Origin: a virus
DNA: 64,000 nucleotides
Virus record (IMG/VR): IMGVR_UViG_3300025121_000776
Location: 62,001 to 126,000 of that record
Direction: 5' to 3' (one strand)
Shown: piece after piece, positions 17,297 through 25,723 of the stretch
Layout of the letters: each line of letters opens with the position of its first letter
Position numbering within the stretch: the stretch's first letter is position 1
Translations under genes and position numbers: made by a program
Notes under the pieces: generated by a model
Database searches by the model: none
What the model saw: the letters and a program-made list of their open reading frames with translations, nothing else
Told to the model about the DNA's origin: nothing

Positions 17297-17329
17297 AAAG
17301 TCAAGGCAAAAAGTCTTGACTTTTTTTTT
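17297..17329 (+). terminator. Rho-independent terminator
   Basis: AAAGTCAAG / CTTGACTTT stem with a 9-nt loop and a T9 tract. Confidence 0.85.
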
Positions 17330-17359
17330 GTTTTTGTTATATTTAGACAAAAACATCAT

Positions 17360-19378
17360 ATGCAAGTTTTAAACTTAGAGGAAATTAAAAGCGAATATTC
17401 TTTTTTATTTGAAGATAGTGAAGAAAACAAAGAAATTTATTTCTGCAATTGTGGCGAAATAACAGAAAGAAATAAAAAAATTGAAAAACATGTAAATTAT
17501 CTTTTTCCAGAAACACAAACGACTGTTTCAGAAACGCCTATAACAAATTTAATGTCGACAAAAGATGAGGATGATGATTATTTTGATTTATACAAAAGCA
17601 TTCAATTATCTCAAGATGATGATGGTTTTAAGTGCAGTGGATGTGATAAAAACTTTGCAACACTGGAAAATCAAAATAGATTAATTGTTAATAATTCTTT
17701 TTTTGTTTCTGGATATAATATTTTAGATAATGAAAGCGAATTATTTTTGTATTATGGCAAATTAAGGGCAAATATAATAAAAAACACAGACGGGAAATAT
17801 GTTCTTGCTTTTGATGAAAAAATAAAATACATAAAATACGATAAATTAACAAAAAAAACATTCTTTCAAGATTTTGACTCAAACGAAATAGAATTTGATT
17901 TAGATGGAATTATAAAAATTACAGACAATATCTTTTCTGAAGAAATAAAAAATATTTATAATTTATATCATATTCAAGTTTATATTGGAAAATTAGCCAA
18001 ATATGTTATTGACATTAACAACACAAATATTATAGAAGAGCTTTTAAGTGAAACAAAAAATAGATTTAATTATGCGGGTCTTGATGTAATTAAAAAAGCT
18101 ATATCTATTTTCTTCGGAATTATAAAATACTCCAACCTATCGACAATCGCTTTAACAAAGGGGTGTAAGTTTCTATATGACTTAATGAAAGAGTGTGACA
18201 TTCCTAGTGTAAAAAAACTCACAGAAAGCGGTCTAACATCCCCAATACCAATATTTAATCATTTAGTAAGTAATTATATTAAAAAAGTCAACGAAGAGGT
18301 TAATGAAGACAACAAGGAGATTCATGAGTTTCTATTTAAATCAAGTCAAATGATTAAAATGGACATTGATGAGTCTGATAAAAAACAAGAAGCCAAAAAT
18401 TTTGAAATAATAGACGGTGAGGAGAAAGAAATGAAAATTGTTTACAAAGAGAATAAAGATTATAAAACAAAAGTTACACATAATGCTGATGTAAACAAAT
18501 TCCACGTAATGGAAATATCAAATGATGCCAACGCTTCAAAGTTTATATATAAAAACATTAAAAACTTCTCAGACTATAAACAATTGCTAAAATATTTTAA
18601 ATTCTATGATAAACACCAAATAATTACATTGTTACAAAAATATGAAATAGATTTATTAACAAGAGTTATAGACTTAGTTTACTTTAGAGATTCAGTTGAT
18701 ATCAAAGAATTTGAGAGAATTATAACAATAATCAAAGATTTTATAACTCAAGAAACCTTAGCAATAAAACCAACTCTCAATATGGAAAACTTTAAACCAG
18801 ATTATTCTTTTGTAAGCAAGTTTGAGTTTATATATTACGATGATAGTATAATGATGATGGAAGTTCTTGGGTTTGACCCCAGAAGAGAGTTCAATAAAAT
18901 AAAAACGCACAAAGAGTTAATGGATTATCATAATAATTTAGTTAAATATTTTAATGTCGTATCAGATAAAGAAAAAAATGCTAAATTTAAAAGTTTCGTG
19001 GCAAGATTTAAGTTTTTAGAAGATAGAGGAGATTATGTTGGACCGCTTGAACTTAAATTAATAGAAACTCCAGCAATGCTTATAGCAGAAGGGGTTCAAA
19101 TGAAACATAGTGCTGGTTCATATTCCAAAAAAGTAATAACAGAATCTTATATTATAGGACAAATATTTGATAGAACGCCAGGACTTCCAGCAGAAGATTT
19201 GAATAGATTCACAATTGGATTTACGTTTGACAGTGTGAATGGATTAGAATTTCATCAAGTAAAGGGAATTATGAATAAACCAGGAACCGATAGGTTTAAA
19301 AAATTATTAATGGAATATCTTACAGAGAAAGATATTTCTTTCAGACCAATAATGGATTTAAAACTACGAAACGAATAA
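17360..19378 (+). CDS. Large protein with N-terminal zinc knuckles and PcfJ-like C-terminus (672 aa)
   Basis: N-terminal Cys pairs (CNCGEIT at ~29 and CSGCDKNF at ~93) could form a zinc-binding module. The long helical middle is not recognised. The last ~120 residues (AEGVQMKHSAGSYSKKV, then a strand pair and a QVKGIMNKP segment) resemble the PcfJ domain found in phages and conjugative elements, whose function is unknown. A second PcfJ-like protein lies at 25723-26499. Preceded by a TATATTTA box 18 nt upstream. The assignment is pattern-based and moderate. Confidence 0.55.
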   Translation: MQVLNLEEIKSEYSFLFEDSEENKEIYFCNCGEITERNKKIEKHVNYLFPETQTTVSETPITNLMSTKDEDDDYFDLYKSIQLSQDDDGFKCSGCDKNFATLENQNRLIVNNSFFVSGYNILDNESELFLYYGKLRANIIKNTDGKYVLAFDEKIKYIKYDKLTKKTFFQDFDSNEIEFDLDGIIKITDNIFSEEIKNIYNLYHIQVYIGKLAKYVIDINNTNIIEELLSETKNRFNYAGLDVIKKAISIFFGIIKYSNLSTIALTKGCKFLYDLMKECDIPSVKKLTESGLTSPIPIFNHLVSNYIKKVNEEVNEDNKEIHEFLFKSSQMIKMDIDESDKKQEAKNFEIIDGEEKEMKIVYKENKDYKTKVTHNADVNKFHVMEISNDANASKFIYKNIKNFSDYKQLLKYFKFYDKHQIITLLQKYEIDLLTRVIDLVYFRDSVDIKEFERIITIIKDFITQETLAIKPTLNMENFKPDYSFVSKFEFIYYDDSIMMMEVLGFDPRREFNKIKTHKELMDYHNNLVKYFNVVSDKEKNAKFKSFVARFKFLEDRGDYVGPLELKLIETPAMLIAEGVQMKHSAGSYSKKVITESYIIGQIFDRTPGLPAEDLNRFTIGFTFDSVNGLEFHQVKGIMNKPGTDRFKKLLMEYLTEKDISFRPIMDLKLRNE

Positions 19379-19451
19379 TAATATTTTAAATAGTTGCAAA
19401 CAAATTCAATTTTATAAAATTTCATGATTGATTGTTTTTTAAAAATTTATA

Positions 19452-19459
19452 TATTTATT
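19452..19459 (+). promoter_or_regulatory. TATTTATT box (class 2)
   Basis: 12 nt before the ATG at 19472; it falls inside the longer ORF that would start at 19424, which is why the later ATG was chosen. Confidence 0.5.
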
Positions 19460-19471
19460 AAAAACACTTCT

Positions 19472-19944
19472 ATGAAAAATAGCATAAAAAATTTCTTATT
19501 AGAATCCGTAAGTGAAAAAGATGACAATTTCATCCATATCAAAGGTGATACTATTGCAAAAGTACTTGATGTGGATTTTGATAACAAAGATGATTATGTA
19601 AAAATAGACTTTTTAACCACTTAAAATATTCTTTTGTAGCTAAGTTCACAGATTTCAAAAAATGGTTAACTATCAATATTAAAAAAGGAGAAAATTCTTC
19701 TTTATTTAAAAAGTATCTTTCTGATTATTTCGATAGTGCAAAAGAGGTTGACATAAAACAAATAAATGAAATAATTGATGATACAAATGAAATTATGCCA
19801 GACCAGGATATTTCCTCTAATGCAACAGGAAGAATGGTTGGGGCGGGACATACAATGGATTTGGAAAAAATATTTAAAAGGTCAATGACTCCATCAGTAA
19901 GAAATTATTCTGGAAACTTAGGCTTGGGAACTGTAGTTTGGTAA
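19472..19944 (+). CDS. Gene read in two frames with a -1 shift near 19612 (about 157 aa combined)
   Basis: From 19472 (MKNSIKNFLLESVSEKD) the zero frame stops at 19624. Moving to the -1 frame near the T-run of 'GACTTTTTAACC' continues a clean coding frame to 19944 (KYSFVAKFTDFKKWLTIN ... GNLGLGTVVW). The downstream frame lacks its own plausible start and has gene-like composition, so both parts belong together. Either a programmed -1 frameshift (C TTT TTA slippery-like site), a real disruption or a homopolymer sequencing error explains it. Product unknown; the N-terminus contains an LLES site similar to other putative capsid-targeting leaders. Confidence 0.6.
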
Positions 19945-19963
19945 TATACAAAAATTAGATAAA

Positions 19964-20419
19964 ATGAAAAAAGATAAAAGAATGATTGAAATTATGACTT
20001 CTCTTGAAGAGTCTCATGAAGTTTACAAAGACAATTCAAAAGAGCCAGATGCTGAAAAAATCTTAGCAGAAAATAAAAGATTAAGAACTCTTATTTCTAG
20101 AAGCACAAATTCCGACTTCAAAAGTGAGAATTACTATATAGCTGGTAAGTTTGGTACTGGCGGTAGAGGAAAAACAGTTAATTCTTTTTTAGATGATTAT
20201 AAAGAAAATCCAGCTGTAAAAACCCCTAAAGTAGCACCATCAAATCTTAAACCAGATGAAGCACTAGAAATTTGTATTAAAAGAGTTTTGAAATCTGGAA
20301 CTCCAATTAATAACATTTCATTTTATGATGAAGTAAATTGGAATTTAATGAACTTAGGATTTCCTGCAGTTAATGAAATTGATATAAAAACTACAATTCT
20401 TTCAATGATTGGAGAATAA
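19964..20419 (+). CDS. Hypothetical protein (151 aa)
   Basis: Charged helical N-terminal 50 residues, a Gly-rich turn (AGKFGTGGRGKT), and a small helical C-terminal domain. No family recognised. Located 19 bases after the frameshifted gene and 2 bases before the next, so part of the same late unit. Confidence 0.6.
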   Translation: MKKDKRMIEIMTSLEESHEVYKDNSKEPDAEKILAENKRLRTLISRSTNSDFKSENYYIAGKFGTGGRGKTVNSFLDDYKENPAVKTPKVAPSNLKPDEALEICIKRVLKSGTPINNISFYDEVNWNLMNLGFPAVNEIDIKTTILSMIGE

Positions 20420-20421
20420 TT

Positions 20422-20991
20422 ATGAAAAATGTTCTCAGAAAAATAATCAGAGAGCAAATTGATTTATTATTCGAATCTTATGAAATGAATAATGACAATA
20501 AAAGCTATGTTCCACCACAAAAAGTAGCTGAAACAGCACAAGCGGCATTGAGTGCCATAGGCAAAGCACAACAAAATGGAATTCAACCAACGAGTATAGA
20601 TGCCAACCAAAATCAAGGAAGTGGGAGAATGAAGGCAAAAAAACTTGCTCAAAAAGTCCCACAAAGCTTCACTGAAATGAAAAGACTTAAAGCTTTTTTT
20701 GAGGCTAATACTGCAAAAGTAACAGAAGAAAGAAAAAAATTAGGCATTATTCAACAAAGAATAGGTACAGTAGACGAAATGGGCAAATCTAATCTTTTAT
20801 TGGTTTGGAATTTACATGGAGGAGATGCTTGTAAAAAATGGGTAACAGAGAAATTATCAAACTCGCATGATGATGAGTTAAAAACAAAAGAAAGATTTAG
20901 ATTTGCTGGCGGACACGATAAAAACGACAATAAAGGGTTTGGGGCTTTGGGATTCTTGCACGACCCCTCACAACAAAGAATTCGTAGATAA
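20422..20991 (+). CDS. Putative virion-internal protein with amphipathic leader (189 aa)
   Basis: The leader 'MKNVLRKIIREQIDLLFES' is the clearest example in this window of a basic amphipathic helix ending in an L-x-E site, as in T4 capsid-targeting sequences. The rest is Gln/Lys-rich and helical, with a C-terminal 'RFAGGHDKNDNKGFGALGF' region. No enzyme motif. Packaging with the head is inferred, not shown. Confidence 0.6.
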   Translation: MKNVLRKIIREQIDLLFESYEMNNDNKSYVPPQKVAETAQAALSAIGKAQQNGIQPTSIDANQNQGSGRMKAKKLAQKVPQSFTEMKRLKAFFEANTAKVTEERKKLGIIQQRIGTVDEMGKSNLLLVWNLHGGDACKKWVTEKLSNSHDDELKTKERFRFAGGHDKNDNKGFGALGFLHDPSQQRIRR

Positions 20992-21013
20992 TTTTGTTTT
21001 CTATATTTTTTTA

Positions 21014-21024
21014 CGTACATTTGT
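21014..21024 (+). promoter_or_regulatory. Promoter-like CGTACATTTG
   Basis: T-run, CGTACA and TACATTTG combine features of the phage CGTATA class and the host -7 element, 30 nt before the ATG at 21054; the upstream AAC box is absent. Confidence 0.45.
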
Positions 21025-21053
21025 GATTATTAATTTAAATAAAATATAATCAC

Positions 21054-21629
21054 ATGAAACAATTGAATTATTTATCGCTTAAAGATGTTGTTACACCAGA
21101 AATTTTGGTTGAAACTTTAGAAAAAACTGTTGTTTTCGCTGGCGGTGGACAGCACATGGATGCAGATGATGAGTTACTTGCTTTATCAAAATTCATTCAA
21201 GAAAACACTGACCATAATTCAGACATCAACCCAGCAAGAATTAAATATCTTTACACAACACTTGTAAAGAAAGATGGGGGAAAATATGTTTTAGGGGGAC
21301 TAAAACCACGTGCAGAAGAAGAAAGAATGATTAATGATGATTATGATTACATCCTTTTTATTCACTATAAATCATGGAAAGAATTGGATATTGAGAATAA
21401 AATCATTTTGCTTGATAAAATTCTTTGCGGTGTTGAAATTGATGTTAACGACAAGGTTAAAAAACAACCTGTGGACATTAAAGAATACGATAGTAATCTT
21501 AAGTGTTTTGGAGTAGAAAAGGCATTAAATAGCTCTGAAATTATCTCTATGGCTATTGATAGAATTGTTACCCAAGAAAAAGAAGAAAGAAAAGAAAAAA
21601 AGAGAAAAGAAAAAGACGGTAACGAATAG
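21054..21629 (+). CDS. Hypothetical protein with degenerate metallopeptidase-like pattern (191 aa)
   Basis: Residues ~95-125 (DYDYILFIHYKSWKELD...KIILLDKIL) recall a phage putative metallopeptidase family in which 'W..L....ALL.HEL.H' follows, but the HExxH is absent, so any relationship is to a non-catalytic form. The C-terminal 20 residues are almost all Lys/Glu. First gene of a run to 23025. Function unknown; the comparison is weak. Confidence 0.5.
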   Translation: MKQLNYLSLKDVVTPEILVETLEKTVVFAGGGQHMDADDELLALSKFIQENTDHNSDINPARIKYLYTTLVKKDGGKYVLGGLKPRAEEERMINDDYDYILFIHYKSWKELDIENKIILLDKILCGVEIDVNDKVKKQPVDIKEYDSNLKCFGVEKALNSSEIISMAIDRIVTQEKEERKEKKRKEKDGNE

Positions 21630-21636
21630 TAATATT

Positions 21637-21903
21637 ATGGAAAATACAAGAAAAAAAATGATATTGGCAGTTTTATCTCAATGCGTAGCAGAAAGAGATA
21701 AGTCCACCTTTGCCATTAATGGCCTTTTAGACAAAGGGTTTTCTCATGATGACGATAATATTTCAGCTCTTAAAAAAGAATTTGAAAAGATTTCTCAATC
21801 AGAACTTAGTATAGAATCCATTCAAATATTTTATGCCAAAAATTTTACCACAGAACCAATAGTTGAACCAAAAAAAGAAGAATCAAATGATAATAATCCT
21901 TAA
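21637..21903 (+). CDS. Hypothetical protein (88 aa)
   Basis: Starts at the ATG 7 bases after the previous stop (an earlier in-frame ATG lies inside the preceding gene). Short helical domain followed by an acidic tail. It overlaps the next start by 17 bases, consistent with coupling. Confidence 0.55.
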   Translation: MENTRKKMILAVLSQCVAERDKSTFAINGLLDKGFSHDDDNISALKKEFEKISQSELSIESIQIFYAKNFTTEPIVEPKKEESNDNNP

Positions 21904-22120
21904 AATCATATTAACACTATTTATTGCTTTTGGTTGGTTTATAGGAAAAACCTTATACCAAGACCTTAAGCAAACAGAAAAAACCCCAGAGTACGAAGAA
22001 AGCACTGTGGCAGACAAAATTAAAATAAAGTCAATGCTTTATTTCTCTCTCATTACAATCATTGCATTTTGCTTGCTTCTTTTATATTTTGTGGTTTCAC
22101 CAATGCAAATAACATGGTAA
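21887..22120 (+). CDS. Small membrane protein, two transmembrane helices (77 aa)
   Basis: Starting at the ATG at 21887 gives an N-terminal span (IIILKIILTLFIAFGWFIG) and a second span (LYFSLITIIAFCLLLLYFVV), with a charged ~30-residue loop between. No lipobox or lysis-specific motif is visible. Overlaps the 3' end of the preceding gene. Could be holin-like or a general membrane protein. Confidence 0.6.
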   Translation: MIIILKIILTLFIAFGWFIGKTLYQDLKQTEKTPEYEESTVADKIKIKSMLYFSLITIIAFCLLLLYFVVSPMQITW

Positions 22121-22121
22121 T

Positions 22122-22712
22122 ATGGAAGCAACGGAATTATTAAAATTAATAAGAGAATTTATTGATTCTCACGCAGAAATAGGGGAAACATCTCATATAA
22201 TGTATGACCCAGATAAACTTGAAAAAGAAGTTTCTTTTGCAATTCTTGAAAAAAATGAAGAGGGAAACTCTTTTAAAAGATTCTCTGTAACAATTAAAGA
22301 TTGCTTGACAGAAGTGTGGGTGCCCATAGCTGGAATAGAATCTCGCTATGCAAACAAAATAGTTAACAACAAATTCTATGGAACCGTTACAATTGATGGA
22401 TTAAATGAAAATAAAATATTATCTACGGAAGACTTTGTGAGTGGAGAACCTGGGTATATTTACGCACCATTCATTTGCAAAGAACACACAGAAGAATCTT
22501 TAAAAGATTACCATGAGTTCATGACCAAATACAAAAAAGAGCATGCAATATGCCCTAAATGCGGTGCTACAGAACATTCAACCACATTAATGGGATATGT
22601 TCTATATTCTGATAAACGAGATGAATATAAAGATTTGAATACTTGTGTTTGTTCTGAATGTGGTGATATACACACAACTCACAAAAGAGTTCCAAACCCA
22701 TTCAAAAAATAA
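22122..22712 (+). CDS. Hypothetical protein with C-terminal zinc ribbon (196 aa)
   Basis: N-terminal domain unassigned (mixed strands and helices). The last 60 residues contain CPKCGATE and, after ~30 residues, CVCSECGD, a four-cysteine zinc-ribbon layout. Begins 1 base after the membrane protein. Possibly a DNA- or protein-binding factor; nothing more specific is visible. Confidence 0.6.
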   Translation: MEATELLKLIREFIDSHAEIGETSHIMYDPDKLEKEVSFAILEKNEEGNSFKRFSVTIKDCLTEVWVPIAGIESRYANKIVNNKFYGTVTIDGLNENKILSTEDFVSGEPGYIYAPFICKEHTEESLKDYHEFMTKYKKEHAICPKCGATEHSTTLMGYVLYSDKRDEYKDLNTCVCSECGDIHTTHKRVPNPFKK

Positions 22713-22722
22713 TTCTCTATTT

Positions 22723-23025
22723 ATGAAGTTGTTTAAAAACATATGGAAGCATTCAAGGCTAAGGTTTTACATTTTAAACGCCAGATGGAATTATAGATTT
22801 TGGCTGTTTGCAAAGAAAATGTATAAAAACATTTCTTATCAAGTAGAAGATGGTGAATACGACATGAATTATGATTATACAATAAAAAGAAAAAAGAAAA
22901 CTGTTTATAAAAAAAGATTTATCGGATATTTTTTTGAAAACAATATTTATTTAGATAATCCAGGCTTTAAAATTGATGATAGAGAAACGTGGGAAGCATG
23001 GAAAAAGAACGGTTTAGTTAAATAA
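22723..23025 (+). CDS. Hypothetical basic protein (100 aa)
   Basis: ATG at 22723 is preferred to an upstream one that overlaps the zinc-ribbon gene. Rich in Tyr, Trp, Phe and Lys; N-terminus 'LFKNIWKHSRLRFYILNAR' is basic and aromatic. Not recognised. Ends in a terminator. Confidence 0.55.
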   Translation: MKLFKNIWKHSRLRFYILNARWNYRFWLFAKKMYKNISYQVEDGEYDMNYDYTIKRKKKTVYKKRFIGYFFENNIYLDNPGFKIDDRETWEAWKKNGLVK

Positions 23026-23050
23026 AAGCTGTAGAGATACAGCTTTTTTT
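23024..23050 (+). terminator. Rho-independent terminator
   Basis: AAAGCTGTA / TACAGCTTT, GAGA loop, T-run; overlaps the stop codon of the preceding gene. Confidence 0.85.
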
Positions 23051-23083
23051 ATTTTAAATAAGTGCAAATTGCTTTTTTTTTAA

Positions 23084-23091
23084 TATTTATA
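23084..23091 (+). promoter_or_regulatory. TATTTATA box (class 2)
   Basis: 17 nt before the ATG at 23109. Confidence 0.5.
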
Positions 23092-23108
23092 AAAAAATCT
23101 ATTTAAAA

Positions 23109-24812
23109 ATGGAAAACGAAGAAATTTATCCAAAAGGCACAAAGCAAGAAACAGATGATTTTGCACTCCGTCAAAAAATTAAAAAAATTGTTGGGGACGA
23201 AACTGAAGCTATTTTAAAGGAAGAAACCTTTAAAGCTTTTAAAAAATTGGGCTATGAAGAAAAAGAAGGTTATATGTTTATGGCTGCTGCTGGAGAAGAT
23301 GGAAAAGAAAAAGAAGTTGGCAAAGGAGTTCAAGAAGGAAAATTAAATGTTACTATATCTAAACCCAAAATGCTTAATATGGGAGCTGTAAGACCAGTTT
23401 CTTATATGCAAAAAGTAACTACATTTGGGGGGAAAAGAATTATTAGTGAACTTTATTTAGAAATTATTGACGATACTGTAAATATATCTTATAAAAACAC
23501 AGAGGCCTCTGGTTTTCACCAATCATCAAATAAAGATACATATGCTCCAAGAAAATTAGATAAAAATGCAACTATTCCAGGAGTTACAGATACTAAATCT
23601 TTTAAAAGTAAATTAAAAGAATTTTTTACTGAAATAGCAGAAGCTGAAGCAGAATATTTAACTGGAACTAAAATAGGAAACAGTGATAAAAATCCAAAAG
23701 ATATGAATGATTCAATTGTAAAAGAAAATAAATATAATATGAAATTAACAGACCTTTTTTCTAGCTCTTTTGAAGATGCTGGAAATAAAATAGATAATCT
23801 TGTAAAAGAATCTCTTAAAATAACTGAAGAGAAAAAAAAAGAATGTAGTACTGGTACGCCAAAAACTCCATCTGGAAAACCAACTGACAAAAAACTTGTT
23901 ATTGGTGACGAAGAAGAAAAAATAGAAGAAAATACTTTAGATGAAATTTCAGCAGCGCCTGCAGCTCCAGCTGGAGCAGGAATTGATGGTGCAACAGAGA
24001 CAAAACCAAATTCGGTTGGAGGCGCATATGCGACCCCATATGGTTTTTCAAAAGATGGAAAAACTCCAAATTTAAAAGCGAACAAAGATTTTGAACAAGT
24101 GAATGAGGCTATAAAAAATACAACTTACGGAATTATGAGAACAACTAGACCTCACTTGACTAGACAAGATAATGGTTCATATGCATTAATAACTGAAACT
24201 CAAAAACCAAAAACTCCTTATCAAGACGTAGTTAAAATGGGAGAAAATGGATTGTGGCCACCTGCAGGAATGGAAAAAAATCACACTGTTGGAGATATGC
24301 TTGGAGCTGATGTTAACAGCAAAGAAGAATTGAAAAAAACTGGGCACGGAGGTCTAAGTGAATTAGAAAAAGTTGAAGAAACATACAAGAAAAAGCTTGA
24401 GTTAACAAAAAGAAAATTCTCTTCTTTAGCAGAAAACGAAGAAAAAGGAATTAACAAAAGATATATTATAACAGAAAAACTTACCAAAGAAGAACAATCA
24501 AAAAGGTGGAAACAACTTTTTGAAAATGATTGTTTTTGTGATGTAAAAGACCAAAAAGATACTATATCTGGTCATGATTATGATAAAATAGTAAGTAAAG
24601 AATTTGCAGCAAACAACCCATCTTTAGAGTCAAATTTATGTAACACCCCATTTTCTGGAAAAGAACAGGGTTTTATAGATATTCCAAAATCAACAGGAAG
24701 CATGATTCTTTTTAGATTATCGGAATCTGATATAAGACAAAATAAAACATATATTATTGACCACTTCACAAAAAAACTTGTCCTAAATCCTTTATTTAAA
24801 TCAAAAGAATAA
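23109..24812 (+). CDS. Large putative virion structural protein (567 aa)
   Basis: N-terminal ~200 residues look globular; a linker rich in Lys/Glu then Ala/Pro/Gly (EISAAPAAPAGAGIDG) precedes 'GGAYATPYGFSKDG', a Gly/Pro-rich segment of the kind seen in phage structural proteins; the C-terminal ~150 residues include four cysteines (NDCFCDVKD; LCNTP). No enzyme motif. Monocistronic with a TATTTATA box and a terminator, which fits an abundant late protein. Structural role is inference. Confidence 0.6.
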   Translation: MENEEIYPKGTKQETDDFALRQKIKKIVGDETEAILKEETFKAFKKLGYEEKEGYMFMAAAGEDGKEKEVGKGVQEGKLNVTISKPKMLNMGAVRPVSYMQKVTTFGGKRIISELYLEIIDDTVNISYKNTEASGFHQSSNKDTYAPRKLDKNATIPGVTDTKSFKSKLKEFFTEIAEAEAEYLTGTKIGNSDKNPKDMNDSIVKENKYNMKLTDLFSSSFEDAGNKIDNLVKESLKITEEKKKECSTGTPKTPSGKPTDKKLVIGDEEEKIEENTLDEISAAPAAPAGAGIDGATETKPNSVGGAYATPYGFSKDGKTPNLKANKDFEQVNEAIKNTTYGIMRTTRPHLTRQDNGSYALITETQKPKTPYQDVVKMGENGLWPPAGMEKNHTVGDMLGADVNSKEELKKTGHGGLSELEKVEETYKKKLELTKRKFSSLAENEEKGINKRYIITEKLTKEEQSKRWKQLFENDCFCDVKDQKDTISGHDYDKIVSKEFAANNPSLESNLCNTPFSGKEQGFIDIPKSTGSMILFRLSESDIRQNKTYIIDHFTKKLVLNPLFKSKE

Positions 24813-24835
24813 TAAAAAAATATATTTAAATTATA

Positions 24836-24862
24836 AAAATCCATCAACTCGATGGATTTTTT
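24836..24862 (+). terminator. Rho-independent terminator
   Basis: AAAATCCATC / GATGGATTTT stem with short loop and T-run. Confidence 0.85.
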
Positions 24863-24907
24863 ATTGATTTTATTTTTTATTATTATTATATTTAAATTAA
24901 AAAATAT

Positions 24908-25459
24908 ATGAATTCAAACAAAGACATTAAAGTTACTTTTTTAAGTACCATTAAACATGGTGGTTCAGAGAAGATTAGAGTTTTCTTCAAGGATATTTTT
25001 AACAATGATGTACAAATTGATTTGAGGCCTGGAGAAACAGTTTATTCTCAAACAAATCACCTTTCTAATTCACTAAAGATATATTCAAAAAAAGGCATTA
25101 TAGGAATTGAAGAAGTTACAAAGCCAGAATATTTACAATATTATACTGGATACAAAGAAGAAGAATTGGATAATAAACATTTTTTGCACAGCCTACAAAG
25201 GTCTTTAAAAGATAAAGAAAATCCAAAGCCAGTGATTAATGATATTAACGATATTGTAAACTCTGTTAGTAAAACACTTAAAGTAGCCCCTAAAGTAAAT
25301 TTAGTTGAAGATGTTACAACAATTGTTGATAAGGCCATAAAAGAGGTAAAAGAATATTCAGAAGTTAAAAAGAAAAGACCAAGGAGAAAAAAAGGTCCAG
25401 GAAGACCGAAAAAAAGAGGTCCAAAAAAAGGGTCTAAAAGAAAAAAAGCGGAGAAATAG
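24908..25459 (+). CDS. Protein with AT-hook-like basic tail (183 aa)
   Basis: The N-terminal ~90 residues form a likely beta-rich domain (VTFLSTIKHGGSEKIRVFF...). The last 35 residues are extremely basic and contain 'GRPKKRGPKKG', close to the AT-hook core GRP flanked by basic residues, suggesting minor-groove binding of AT-rich DNA. It may help compact the phage genome or be packaged with it. Followed by two closely spaced genes. DNA binding is inferred from composition. Confidence 0.6.
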   Translation: MNSNKDIKVTFLSTIKHGGSEKIRVFFKDIFNNDVQIDLRPGETVYSQTNHLSNSLKIYSKKGIIGIEEVTKPEYLQYYTGYKEEELDNKHFLHSLQRSLKDKENPKPVINDINDIVNSVSKTLKVAPKVNLVEDVTTIVDKAIKEVKEYSEVKKKRPRRKKGPGRPKKRGPKKGSKRKKAEK

Positions 25460-25462
25460 TAT

Positions 25463-25723
25463 ATGGTTACTAGAAACTTTCAAATTAAAAAGAGAGATTT
25501 TGATAGAAAACCCATTACTATATTTCAGCACAAATTGAGAGCTTTAATGAAATGTTATACAATAAGAGACATTTTGCTTGATGAAATAAATTATACCATC
25601 ACTTTCAAAAAAAGCCACAAAATAAACGGCATAAAAATGAAAGACCCCAAAGAGTATGTCGTAAGATATGAAGTTTTGGAAGCAGAAAATGAAAAAGAAA
25701 TCATACTTAAATTAATAATATAA
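25463..25723 (+). CDS. Hypothetical protein (86 aa)
   Basis: Basic N-terminus and a likely beta-sheet C-terminal half (YTITFKKSH ... YVVRYEVLEAENEKEI). Lies 3 bases after the AT-hook gene and its last base is the first of the next gene. Unknown. Confidence 0.55.
   Translation: MVTRNFQIKKRDFDRKPITIFQHKLRALMKCYTIRDILLDEINYTITFKKSHKINGIKMKDPKEYVVRYEVLEAENEKEIILKLII

Noticed and set aside
19424-19471. Upstream start for the frameshifted gene
   Set aside because: The extension overlaps the TATTTATT box and adds a hydrophobic stretch absent from similar leaders; 19472 gives MKNSIKNFLLES.
21054-21629. Calling this gene a metallopeptidase
   Set aside because: The surrounding pattern is suggestive but the HExxH is missing, so it is left hypothetical.
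23516-24085. 189-aa minus-strand ORF inside the 567-aa gene
   Set aside because: It is antisense to a clearly coding frame with a promoter and terminator; composition (Ser/Phe/Pro runs) is what a shadow of Lys/Glu-rich coding sequence gives.
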